Positions 36,402-44,334 of a stretch of 64,000 bases of DNA are shown piece after piece. This stretch comes from JAICUF01 sp038250675. GTDB lineage: Bacteria; Gemmatimonadota; Gemmatimonadetes; Gemmatimonadales; GWC2-71-9. A program made the translations under genes and the position numbers. How positions within the stretch are numbered: position 1 is the first letter of the stretch; every line of letters begins with the position of its first letter. The notes under the pieces were generated by a model, which was not told the origin of the DNA, did no database searches, and was given only the letters and a program-made list of their open reading frames with translations. The stretch lies in assembly GCA_038250675.1 (NCBI GenBank), contig JBBSCB010000011.1, positions 22,258-86,257 of the forward strand, in the 5' to 3' direction.

Positions 36402-37319
36402 CTATGGTACCCCCGAGCCGGACGCCAGGTCCCAGCGCGTCAGCAGGTTGTTGATGGCGACCGCGGCCTGCGCCCCTTCCGATGCCGCGACGATGACCAA
36501 TTGGGCGTCCTTCGACGCATCCCCCGCGACGAACAGCCCCTCGACATTGGTCGACTCGGCGGTCTCCGTCGCGACGGCGCCGTCCTCGGTGAAGTGGCAG
36601 CCGAGGTCGGCGGCGAGCCCCGAGCGCTGATGCTGGGAGGTGCAGAAGAACATGGCCGACCGCTCCAGCGCCGGCCCCTCGGCGAAGACGATCCGCTCCA
36701 GGCAGTCGCCGGTCCCCTCGAGGCGCACGATCTTCTCCGGGCGGACCTCAACGTTGTGCCGCGCGAGATCGGCGGTGAGCGGCGGCGAAATGCCGGCAAA
36801 TCCGTCGGTACAGAGGACCACGTCGCGGCTCCAGATCGTCAGCGCGAGCGCGAACCTGGCACCGGCGTCACCGCAGCCATACACCGCCAGCGGCTCGTCC
36901 CGGTGCTCCCAGCCGTCACAGTAGGGGCAGTGGTGGACGCTCCGCCCGTAGAAACGGTCGATCCCATCGAGCACGGGGATCGCGTCCACCACGCCGGTGG
37001 CCAGGAGCAGCGTTCGGGTCGCCTGTCGCTCTCCGCCCACGAGGTCGACGGTAAATCCGGCGGGCGCGGGCGCCGCCCCAGACACCTCGGCGTCGCGGCA
37101 GGTCACGTCCGGGTAGGCCGCGAGCTGACCGCGCGCCGTCTCGAGAAATTCGGCGGGATCGATGCCATCGCGGGTGAGAAAGGCGTGCATGCTGGCCGAA
37201 CGATGGTTGCGCGGCGAGCCGGCATCGAGCACCAGCACGCGCCGACGGCTCCGGCCGAGGACGAGCGCGGCGCTCAGCCCCGCCGGACCACCGCCGACGA
37301 TGATGCAGTCGTACGTCAT
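36402..37319 (-). CDS. Thioredoxin reductase-like NAD(P)/FAD oxidoreductase
   Basis: 305 residues from ATG 37319. The FAD-binding IIVGGGPAGLSAAL is at residues 6-19, the redox CPYC lies in VHHCPYCDGWEHRD (about 132-135), and the second dinucleotide motif VYGCGDAGARFALAL follows. VAGDASKDAQLVIVAASEGAQAA closes the FAD site. The layout is that of thioredoxin reductase, but the NADPH loop differs and no thioredoxin gene is adjacent. It may reduce another dithiol or act as a ferredoxin/bacillithiol-type reductase. Confidence 0.87.
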   Translation of the reverse strand: MTYDCIIVGGGPAGLSAALVLGRSRRRVLVLDAGSPRNHRSASMHAFLTRDGIDPAEFLETARGQLAAYPDVTCRDAEVSGAAPAPAGFTVDLVGGERQATRTLLLATGVVDAIPVLDGIDRFYGRSVHHCPYCDGWEHRDEPLAVYGCGDAGARFALALTIWSRDVVLCTDGFAGISPPLTADLARHNVEVRPEKIVRLEGTGDCLERIVFAEGPALERSAMFFCTSQHQRSGLAADLGCHFTEDGAVATETAESTNVEGLFVAGDASKDAQLVIVAASEGAQAAVAINNLLTRWDLASGSGVP

Positions 37320-37337
37320 GCGGACGTACGCGTAGCG

Positions 37338-37358
37338 AGCGGCCGCATGCGGGCCGCT
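37338..37358 (-). terminator. Hairpin after the membrane-anchored SRPBCC gene
   Basis: AGCGGCC (37338-37344), loop GCATGCG and GGCCGCT (37352-37358), with outer GCGT/ACGC pairing. It lies just downstream of the minus-strand gene ending at 37363 and upstream of the reductase start at 37319. Confidence 0.45.
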
Positions 37359-37362
37359 ACGC

Positions 37363-38082
37363 CTAGTCGGCGGACGGGGATGTGCCGATGGATGAAAGGT
37401 CGACGCTCTCCATGACCTGCTTGAAGCGCCGAAGGTCGTCCTGCACCTGCTGGGCCGGCGCCTCTCCGAAGAGTCGCGCCACGGCGTCCCCGACCCGGCC
37501 GCCCGGCGGCTCATAGCTCAGCACCACCCGGACCGTCGTGCCGCCCGCTACCGGCGTGAAGTGCACCGATCCCGCATTCGGAATCTCCGATCCGGGCAGC
37601 GAACGCCAGGCAATCAGCTCGCCCGGCACCTCGTTGTGGATCTCGGCGTCCCACTCGAAGCTGGTCCCCGCAGGCGCACGTGCCACCCAGTGCGAGCGGC
37701 GATCGTCGATGACGCTGACGCCGGTCAGGTGCTCCATGAAGCGCGGCAAGTTCTCGAAATCGCGCCAGTATGCAAACAGCTCGTCGGATGGTCGGTCGAT
37801 CGTGATCTGCTCGTCCAGCCTGATGCCGCGGCCGCGGCCCAGGCTCGCAACCGGACTGACGGCTTCGTCAGGGGCGCTGCCGGTGTTCCGGCCAAGCGCG
37901 CGATTGACGGGGCAGCGACCACCGACGGCGCGCGCCAGCAACCCGGCCCCGAGGGGCACAAGCACCCCGCCCCACCGCCGACGGCGCAGCACGAGTGCCA
38001 GCAGCGCGGCGCCGGCCAGACCGGACACGATCCGTTCGGTCCGTCCGACATTCACCTCGAAAGTCTTCCGTCGCGCTGGCAT
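37363..38082 (-). CDS. Membrane-anchored SRPBCC (START-like) protein
   Basis: 239 residues from ATG 38082, with AGGAGAAG upstream. The N-terminal part NVGRTERIVSGLAGAALLALVL resembles the DUF2892/YgaP membrane unit. From about residue 90 a polyketide cyclase/dehydrase-like SRPBCC domain starts (IRLDEQITIDRPSDELFAYWRDFENLPRFMEHL). SRPBCC domains bind hydrophobic ligands. It is related to the protein at 39204-40061, and both end in a charged LLR-type helix. Confidence 0.82.
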   Translation of the reverse strand: MPARRKTFEVNVGRTERIVSGLAGAALLALVLRRRRWGGVLVPLGAGLLARAVGGRCPVNRALGRNTGSAPDEAVSPVASLGRGRGIRLDEQITIDRPSDELFAYWRDFENLPRFMEHLTGVSVIDDRRSHWVARAPAGTSFEWDAEIHNEVPGELIAWRSLPGSEIPNAGSVHFTPVAGGTTVRVVLSYEPPGGRVGDAVARLFGEAPAQQVQDDLRRFKQVMESVDLSSIGTSPSAD

Positions 38083-38156
38083 GCGGTTCTTCTCCTGGTC
38101 GGGGCTGTGCGTCGATACAACTTCGCGCCGCACCGACGACCGTGCCGTGAGCGCGG

Positions 38157-38930
38157 TCACACCGGAGTCGAGCGATCCGCGGCGGACCGATTGACCGCAA
38201 CACGGGCCCTGGCGTCGGTTCCGATCAGGTGCGTGGCCAGCGAAGCCGTGATATAGCCAAAGACCGAGAGCGCATAGACCGACAGCAGCCAGCAGAGTAC
38301 GCGCCCCTCGACGGTATGCGGCCAGTAGTCCGAGCCGAAGGTGGTCATCATCATTGCGGTCCACCAGACGGCATCACCGTAGCCGTGAATGCCCGCGGTA
38401 CCCGCCGCCACCGGGCGCTCGAAGTAGGCCATGCCGGCGGCACCGCCCAGCGTGACGATGACGGTCAGCGCCGCGACGTACCCGATGCCGCGGCGCGCCA
38501 GCGTGCGGCCGAGCGCCGCCATGCCGCGGTTGAGTGAGGAGAGCACCCGGAGCAGTCGCGCCGGGCGCGCCGCCGTTACGATCCGTACGGCCCGCACCGC
38601 CTGGATCACGCGGAATGCGCGCAGCGCCGGAAGAATGAGCGAGGCGGCGGTCAGCCAGTTGCGGCGCAGGTAGCGCGTCTTGGCGGGAGCGAGGACGAAG
38701 CCGATGGCAAAATCGAGGACGAACACGACCCAGATCACCACGCCGGCCGTGGTCAGCGCTGGACCGAGTCCCCGCGTCAGCTCGAGAATCAGCAGCGCCA
38801 GCCAGACAAAGGCCAGCACCGTCATCGGCCGGTCGGTCAACTGGCAGTAGTGCTTGAGCAGCCGCGCGCGCTCGCGGCGTATGTGCGCGTGCACCGCCGG
38901 CGGCGTGGGCTCGTGCGGTGCCGCGGTCAC
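38157..38930 (-). CDS. Voltage-gated-type ion channel with atypical selectivity filter
   Basis: 257 residues from GTG 38930, one base after the stop of the previous small gene. It has four to six membrane segments with an S4-like helix LRAFRVIQAVRAVRIV bearing regularly spaced arginines. The pore loop is WWTAMMMTTFGSDYWPHTVEGR. The filter position reads TTFGSDYW rather than TVGYGD, so potassium selectivity is not assured. It is placed among SRPBCC and stress-like proteins and may help in osmotic or pH stress. Confidence 0.8.
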   Translation of the reverse strand: MTAAPHEPTPPAVHAHIRRERARLLKHYCQLTDRPMTVLAFVWLALLILELTRGLGPALTTAGVVIWVVFVLDFAIGFVLAPAKTRYLRRNWLTAASLILPALRAFRVIQAVRAVRIVTAARPARLLRVLSSLNRGMAALGRTLARRGIGYVAALTVIVTLGGAAGMAYFERPVAAGTAGIHGYGDAVWWTAMMMTTFGSDYWPHTVEGRVLCWLLSVYALSVFGYITASLATHLIGTDARARVAVNRSAADRSTPV

Positions 38931-38931
38931 G

Positions 38932-39201
38932 TCACCGCGTGGTGTCGGGCCGGCGGTCCCGCCGCTCCCGTTCCACGGCGCGCTGATGCGCCGGCGTGTC
39001 GAGCTCCGCCGCGGTGCCGTCGCGGTTGTCGGGATCGGCCACCTCGGCGTCCGGATCGGCATGGTGGCGTCCCATGCGGTCCCCGTCACGCGGCGGGTCC
39101 ATGTCGAGAGGCGCGCCGTTCGCCAGCGCCGGCCCGCCCTCGAAGCGGGCGCGCAAGTCCTCGGTGATCGTGGCAAAATCGCGGGCCTTGTTGCGCGCCA
39201 T
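38932..39201 (-). CDS. Small hydrophilic hypothetical protein
   Basis: 89 residues, extremely charged (many Asp, Arg, Glu). It begins MARNKARDFATITEDLRARFEGG and ends DRRPDTTR, with no known domain. It sits between the SRPBCC gene (2 bp after its stop) and the channel gene (1-bp gap), so it is probably translated as part of that operon. Confidence 0.55.
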   Translation of the reverse strand: MARNKARDFATITEDLRARFEGGPALANGAPLDMDPPRDGDRMGRHHADPDAEVADPDNRDGTAAELDTPAHQRAVERERRDRRPDTTR

Positions 39202-39203
39202 CG

Positions 39204-40061
39204 TCAGTCTCCCCGGTTGGTCTCGAGCAGCGCCTTGACGCGCAGGAGGTCCTCATCGAGCCGGCGGTCGGGATCGTCGCCGAACAGCTCGGCGATAACC
39301 TTCCCCAGCGCTCCCGCCGGCGGCATGTAGCAGATGCGTACGTCCACCCGGGTGCCGGTCAGCGTCGGGCTGAACCGGACCGTCCCCTGCTGCTGGACGG
39401 CACTTCCCGGCTCGCTCTTCCAGCCGATGCGGCGACCGGGAATCAGGTCGGTGATCGAGGCGGTCCAGGTGACAGGCAGGCCCGCGGGGCCGTCCACGCT
39501 CCACCGGGACCGATCGCCGCCCAGATCGGTGACTGCGTTCACATGCGACAGGAAGAGCGAAAAGTTGTCGTAGTTGCGCCAGAAATCGAACACCCGGGCG
39601 GGCGGCGCCTCGATCTCGATCGTGCGTTGCGCATCCACGGCCTGGCGCCGCTCACGCAGCAGGCCGAACCCGGCGGCATCGGCCTGCTTGAGGCCGGTCG
39701 CGAGCATCGTCGTGCCCACAGTGCGCATCGCGCGGCCAACGTTGCCGCGGCGCGCGAGGCCATAGGCGGCGAGCGCCCCGCCGGCTACACCCATGATCGC
39801 GCTGGACGTGCGCAACCGGGCGGGGCCGCCGCCGGACCGCTGCAGGTGAGCGTCCAGCCCATCGATGTCGTCGTACCGCCGGGCGATCGTCGTCGGCCAT
39901 CGGGTCGCGGCATCCGGGAGGTAATCCGCATCGAGACCGGCGCGGATAGCATCGATCCGTCGGCGCAGGCGGGTTCGCCGCTCCGCGCCCCGTTCGGGGT
40001 CGAAGAGATACATCAGCCCGGCACCGGCCACCGCACCGGCGAGAAATGTCCGCGTGCTCAC
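39204..40061 (-). CDS. SRPBCC-domain protein with N-terminal membrane anchor
   Basis: 285 residues from GTG 40061, overlapping the stop of the upstream gene. TFLAGAVAGAGLMYLFDPERGAERR is a membrane anchor followed by the FDP-RGA-RR motif common to YtxH-like stress proteins. The SRPBCC domain (from about residue 130: RTIEIEAPPARVFDFWRNYDN) resembles that of 37363-38082. Ligand unknown. Operon context suggests envelope or desiccation stress. Confidence 0.8.
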   Translation of the reverse strand: MSTRTFLAGAVAGAGLMYLFDPERGAERRTRLRRRIDAIRAGLDADYLPDAATRWPTTIARRYDDIDGLDAHLQRSGGGPARLRTSSAIMGVAGGALAAYGLARRGNVGRAMRTVGTTMLATGLKQADAAGFGLLRERRQAVDAQRTIEIEAPPARVFDFWRNYDNFSLFLSHVNAVTDLGGDRSRWSVDGPAGLPVTWTASITDLIPGRRIGWKSEPGSAVQQQGTVRFSPTLTGTRVDVRICYMPPAGALGKVIAELFGDDPDRRLDEDLLRVKALLETNRGD

Positions 40062-40705
40062 CGGGCCCGTCCCGACTCGTAATCCGAGTGGTGGTGAACC
40101 CGGACGGGGCTCCTGCGCTCGGAGCCGGCCCATGCCGGACTCTGCGCGTCGGCGCCCGCCGCGACGCCGGTCGCGGCCACGCCCAGGTCACCGTGGCGGG
40201 CCTCCAGAATTTCGCCCGCATCCGCGGCACGACTGCCGGGATCGACGCTCAGCAGGGTGCCACCGGCACGGAATCCTCGCTCGAAGTGTTCTGCCTCCTC
40301 CGCTGGCACCCCCAGGCCCACGAGTGCACCGAAGACCACGTCGGTCGCGGCACCGATCCCCGCACCGGCAGCCGCCGTAGCGCCGGCAACGCCGAGGGCC
40401 GAGGCCAGCATGCCGCCCGCGATGACGGGGCCCACGCCGGGGATCACCAGGGCACCGACGCCGACGAGCAGGCCCACCAGCCCGCCGAGTACGCCGCCGC
40501 TCACCGCCCCGGTGGTCGCGCCTTCAGCGGCCAGCGTTCCGGTTCCGTGGATCAGCTCGCCCTCGCCGTCACGCTCGCGAGTCGCGACGCCGATGCCGGT
40601 GCGCGGGAACCCGGCGTCCTGCAGTTCGCGAATGGCGCGTTCGGCATCATCCCGCTCGGCAAAGAGCGCGACGACGACCTGCGGGCGCGGACCTGCATTG
40701 AGCAT
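40058..40705 (-). CDS. General-stress-type glycine-zipper protein (YflT/DUF1269-like)
   Basis: 215 residues from ATG 40705, with an excellent GGAGG five bases upstream. The N-terminal VVALFAERDDAERAIRELQDAGF is the YflT-like alpha/beta unit. A Gly/Ala-rich hydrophobic middle (GAVSGGVLGGLVGLLVGVGA) resembles the glycine-zipper of DUF1269-type proteins. The C-terminus is Arg/His-rich. It heads the operon of SRPBCC, small protein, channel and SRPBCC genes. Confidence 0.75.
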   Translation of the reverse strand: MLNAGPRPQVVVALFAERDDAERAIRELQDAGFPRTGIGVATRERDGEGELIHGTGTLAAEGATTGAVSGGVLGGLVGLLVGVGALVIPGVGPVIAGGMLASALGVAGATAAAGAGIGAATDVVFGALVGLGVPAEEAEHFERGFRAGGTLLSVDPGSRAADAGEILEARHGDLGVAATGVAAGADAQSPAWAGSERRSPVRVHHHSDYESGRAR

Positions 40706-40770
40706 CAGAGCCTCCTCTCGGTGTCAGTACCTATGATGGCGCCGCCGGCCACAAATTCCTGTGACAGGCC

Positions 40771-41631
40771 TCACACCGACGGCCGGTCGAGTCGCTCACG
40801 AAAGAACTGCCAGAGGGTGACTGTCGCATCCAGCGCGTGCGTCGCCCGCCCGATGATCCGCTCTGGAAGCAGCCGCACGCCCCCGGGCCACACGTGGCCC
40901 GAATCCGCGATCTCGCCGTAACGGGCGACGGCGCCACCGGAGCAGACGAAGTCCTGCCAGGCGATCAGCGACTCGCGCCGCTCCCGGGACGGCCGGGTGC
41001 ATCCGGCTCCAGCGAGCCACCGGTCCAGTGACCGCCGGGCCGGCGGATGGTATTCCGATCGGCCCCACGGCGTCACGACCTCCCCGCCACTAATGGGATT
41101 GAGCGGGTCGCACGCGCCCATGAGGTACATGAGCGAGACCGGTCGTGCGGGCATGGGTCGCTCGATCCAGCAGTGCCCGGCCACGGCGCCAACGGCCGTC
41201 ACGCGCTCCGCCAGCTCGGCACCGGCCCGGAATGCGAGTCCGGCACCGTTGGAAAAGCCGGCCAGCAGCACCGCGCGCGACAGGAGCGGCGTCCGCCGCG
41301 CCGTCTCATCCATCAGTGCGGCCAGAAAGCCAACATCGTCGATCTGCCGACTGGCGGCGTGGCCCCGTCCCGAGCCGTCGTTCCACGCCTGCGGGTTGAG
41401 ACGGAACTGCGGCGGGCTGGCCGGCTCGCGCGCCGTGCCCTCGGGCAGGAGCACCACGAATCCGTCGCGGTCGCCAAGTGCGTTCCAGCCGGTGTTTCGC
41501 GCCGCGAGCTCCCCCGTGCCGCCGGCGCCGTGGAGCATCACCACCAGCGGCAGCGGGCCCTGGTGTGCGGCCGGACGGTGCAGCCAGGCTCGCCGGCGGA
41601 GCCCGCCATGCTCCAACTCGACTAGCTCCAT
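40771..41631 (-). CDS. Alpha/beta-hydrolase esterase (LpqC/PHB depolymerase-like)
   Basis: 286 residues from ATG 41631; ATG 41697 would add 22 residues but overlaps the divergent exonuclease start. The segments LPLVVMLHGAGGTGE (oxyanion region) and LLAGFSNGAGLAF (GxSxG nucleophile) plus SGHVWPGG (catalytic His) match the LpqC-like esterases. PNPISGGE-type residues near LMGACDPLNP hold the acidic residue. No signal peptide, so it is probably cytoplasmic. Substrate unknown. Confidence 0.85.
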   Translation of the reverse strand: MELVELEHGGLRRRAWLHRPAAHQGPLPLVVMLHGAGGTGELAARNTGWNALGDRDGFVVLLPEGTAREPASPPQFRLNPQAWNDGSGRGHAASRQIDDVGFLAALMDETARRTPLLSRAVLLAGFSNGAGLAFRAGAELAERVTAVGAVAGHCWIERPMPARPVSLMYLMGACDPLNPISGGEVVTPWGRSEYHPPARRSLDRWLAGAGCTRPSRERRESLIAWQDFVCSGGAVARYGEIADSGHVWPGGVRLLPERIIGRATHALDATVTLWQFFRERLDRPSV

Positions 41632-41695
41632 CGGATCTGCGAGAGCGTAGGCTGCGTCACAGGCACCACCCCAGGCATGATGACAAATTGACACC

Positions 41696-42730
41696 ATGAA
41701 CGCACCACCGCTGCTCCGCCTGACCGACTGCGGCCTCTACTGCGAGGCCGGCGACTTTTACGTGGATCCCTGGAGCGCGGTGGACCGGGCCGTCATCACG
41801 CATGCGCACAGCGACCACGCCGTCGCCGGCTGCGCGAGCTACCTGACCACGACACCGGGCCGCGGCGTTCTCGCGCTGCGCGTGGGCGATGGGGCCCACA
41901 TCACCGGCGTCGCCTACGGCGCCCCGACAACGATCAACGGCGTCCACGTGTCGCTCCATCCCGCGGGCCACATCCTCGGGTCGGCACAGATCCGCATCGA
42001 GCATGGCGGCCAGATCTGGGTGGTGTCGGGTGATTACAAGACCGATCCCGACCCCACCTGCACGCCGTACGAGCCGGTGCGGTGCCACGGCTTCATCACG
42101 GAATCTACGTTCGGCCTGCCGATCTATCGCTGGCCTGACCAGGCGTCCGTCTTCGGCGATATCAATGCGTGGTGGGGCGCCAACGCCGCGGCCGGCAAGG
42201 CCAGTCTGCTGTACGGCTATGCGCTGGGCAAGGCACAGCGGCTGCTGGCGGGCCTCGATCCGTCGATCGGGCCGATCCTGACGCACGGCGCCGTCGAGCG
42301 GATGACGGCCGCCTACCGCACGGCCGGCGTCGCGCTGCCCGGGACGACGCACGCGACGGCCGCTACGCGCGACCAGCGGCGGGGCGCATTGGTCCTGGCA
42401 CCGCCATCCGCGGACGGCGGTGTGTGGGCTCGCCGGTTCGGCCGCTCATCGAATGCCTTCGCCTCGGGCTGGATGCGGGTCCGCGGGGCGCGGCGCCGGC
42501 GCGCGCTGGACCGCGGCTTTACCCTGTCCGACCACGTCGACTGGCCGTCATTGATGCGCGCCGTCGATGCCACCGGCGCATCGCAGGTATGGGTCACGCA
42601 CGGCTATACGGCGCCGGTTGTCCGCTGGCTGCGGGAGCGAGGACTCGACGCCTGCGCGGTGCAGACCCGCTTCGCCGGCGAGCGCGATGACGCCGGCGCG
42701 GCGAACGCCGATGCGGAGCCGGCGCCATGA
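41696..42730 (+). CDS. Ligase-associated DNA exonuclease (MBL fold)
   Basis: 344 residues from ATG 41696. ITHAHSDHAVAG is the metal-binding HxHxDH motif and LHPAGHILGSAQI follows, as in beta-CASP nucleases. ESTFGLPIY, CPSF73-like HVDWPSLMRAV and WVTHGYTAPVV give the rest of the active site. This is the nuclease of the four-gene Lhr-type repair cluster, acting with the ligase, helicase and PdeM encoded next to it. Its stop overlaps the ligase start. Confidence 0.93.
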   Translation: MNAPPLLRLTDCGLYCEAGDFYVDPWSAVDRAVITHAHSDHAVAGCASYLTTTPGRGVLALRVGDGAHITGVAYGAPTTINGVHVSLHPAGHILGSAQIRIEHGGQIWVVSGDYKTDPDPTCTPYEPVRCHGFITESTFGLPIYRWPDQASVFGDINAWWGANAAAGKASLLYGYALGKAQRLLAGLDPSIGPILTHGAVERMTAAYRTAGVALPGTTHATAATRDQRRGALVLAPPSADGGVWARRFGRSSNAFASGWMRVRGARRRRALDRGFTLSDHVDWPSLMRAVDATGASQVWVTHGYTAPVVRWLRERGLDACAVQTRFAGERDDAGAANADAEPAP

Positions 42731-44334
42731 AGCGATTTGCCGCGCTGTACGCTGCGCTGGACGAGTCCACCGCCACGAGCGCCAAGGTCGCGGCGATGGT
42801 GGCGTATTTCTCGTCCGCGCCTCCCGCCGACGCGGCGTGGGCCGTCCATTTCCTCAGTGGGCGCCGTCCCAAGCGCCTGGTCCGGGCCGCGAACCTCCGT
42901 GCCTGGGCCGCCGAGGCGGCCGGCATCGCTGACTGGCTCTTTGACGAGTCCTATCAGGCGGTGGGCGACCTGGCCGAGACGATCGGGCTGCTCCTGCCGG
43001 AAAGTGGAACGCCGAGTGATCGACCGCTGGCCTGGTGGGTTGAGGAGCGACTGCTCGCCCTGCGCGGCCTGGAGCCCGACGACCAGCGCGCGGCATTGAT
43101 CTCCGCCTGGCGCGAGCTGGATGCGCGCCAACGCTTCGTATGGAACAAGCTGATCACCGGCGCCTTTCGGGTTGGCGCGTCGCGCCGGCTGGTCATTCGG
43201 GCGCTCGCGGCGGTCAGCGGCGTCGCCGATGACGTCATCGCCCATCGGCTGATGGGCGCGTGGGAGCCCGACGCGCGCTTCTTTGCTCACCTCACTGCGC
43301 GGGATACCCGCGACGCCGACCGGAGCCGACCCTACCCGTTCTTTCTGGCGCACGCGCTTGACCAGCCACCGGCCGCACTGGGCGATGTCACCGCCTGGCA
43401 GGCCGAGTGGAAATGGGACGGCATTCGCGCGCAGCTGATCCGGCGTCGCGACCAGACCTTTCTCTGGTCCCGCGGCGAGGACCTGCTGAATGGCCGCTTC
43501 CCCGAGATCGAGGAGGTGGCGGCGCTGCTGCCGCCGGGGACCGTGGTCGATGGCGAGCTGCTCCCGTGGGCCGGGGGCGCGCCGCTGCCCTTTGCGCAGA
43601 TGCAGCGGCGCATTGGCCGGCGGGCGCTCAGCCGGAAAATCCTGGCGGAAGTGCCGGTGGTGCTGCTGGCATACGATCTCCTGGAGGCGGATGGCGCGGA
43701 CACCCGCGCGCTGCCGCTCAGCGAACGGCGCCGGCGACTGGCGGCGATCATCGACGCGCTGCCGATGGGTGCCGGCATCCGGCTCTCGCCCCTCGTCCCG
43801 GCGCCATCGTGGGACGCGCTGGCCACCGCCCGCGATGCCGCGCGTGCGCGCGGCACGGAGGGGCTGATGGTCAAGCGGGCGGACTCTCCGTACGGTGTCG
43901 GTCGCCGCCGCGGCGACTGGTGGAAGTGGAAGGTGGACCCCTTCTCGATCGACGCCGTCCTCATGTACGCCCAGCCCGGCAGCGGACGACGCGCGGGACT
44001 GTTCACCGATTACACCTTCGGTCTGTGGGACGCTGCCCGGCTGGTCCCGTTTGCCAAGGCGTACTCGGGGCTCACCGACGAGGAGATCAGCCGGGTTGAC
44101 GCCTTTGTCCGGCGGAACACGCTGGAGAAGTTCGGACCGGTACGGGTGGTGAAGCCCGAGCTGGTGTTCGAGCTGGCGTTCGAGGGGATCCAGCGATCGA
44201 CCCGCCACAAGAGCGGCGTTGCAGTGCGGTTTCCGCGCATGGCGCGCTGGCGGACCGACAAACCGGCGGCCGAGGCAGATACGCTGGACAGCGTGCGCGC
44301 GCTCATCGACGCGCCACGGAGCGACGCCGGATGA
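42727..44334 (+). CDS. ATP-dependent DNA ligase of the Lhr-associated cluster
   Basis: 535 residues from ATG 42727 (ATGA overlap). The N-terminal ~200 residues are the ligase DNA-binding domain (FVWNKLITGAFRVGASRRLV). The adenylation lysine is K229 in EWKWDGIRAQLI, followed by LWSRGEDLLNGRFPE, VVDGELLPW and GLMVKRADSPY. The C-terminal OB domain contains WWKWKVDP. It joins nicks after repair, in the same operon as the exonuclease and helicase. Confidence 0.94.
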   Translation: MKRFAALYAALDESTATSAKVAAMVAYFSSAPPADAAWAVHFLSGRRPKRLVRAANLRAWAAEAAGIADWLFDESYQAVGDLAETIGLLLPESGTPSDRPLAWWVEERLLALRGLEPDDQRAALISAWRELDARQRFVWNKLITGAFRVGASRRLVIRALAAVSGVADDVIAHRLMGAWEPDARFFAHLTARDTRDADRSRPYPFFLAHALDQPPAALGDVTAWQAEWKWDGIRAQLIRRRDQTFLWSRGEDLLNGRFPEIEEVAALLPPGTVVDGELLPWAGGAPLPFAQMQRRIGRRALSRKILAEVPVVLLAYDLLEADGADTRALPLSERRRRLAAIIDALPMGAGIRLSPLVPAPSWDALATARDAARARGTEGLMVKRADSPYGVGRRRGDWWKWKVDPFSIDAVLMYAQPGSGRRAGLFTDYTFGLWDAARLVPFAKAYSGLTDEEISRVDAFVRRNTLEKFGPVRVVKPELVFELAFEGIQRSTRHKSGVAVRFPRMARWRTDKPAAEADTLDSVRALIDAPRSDAG

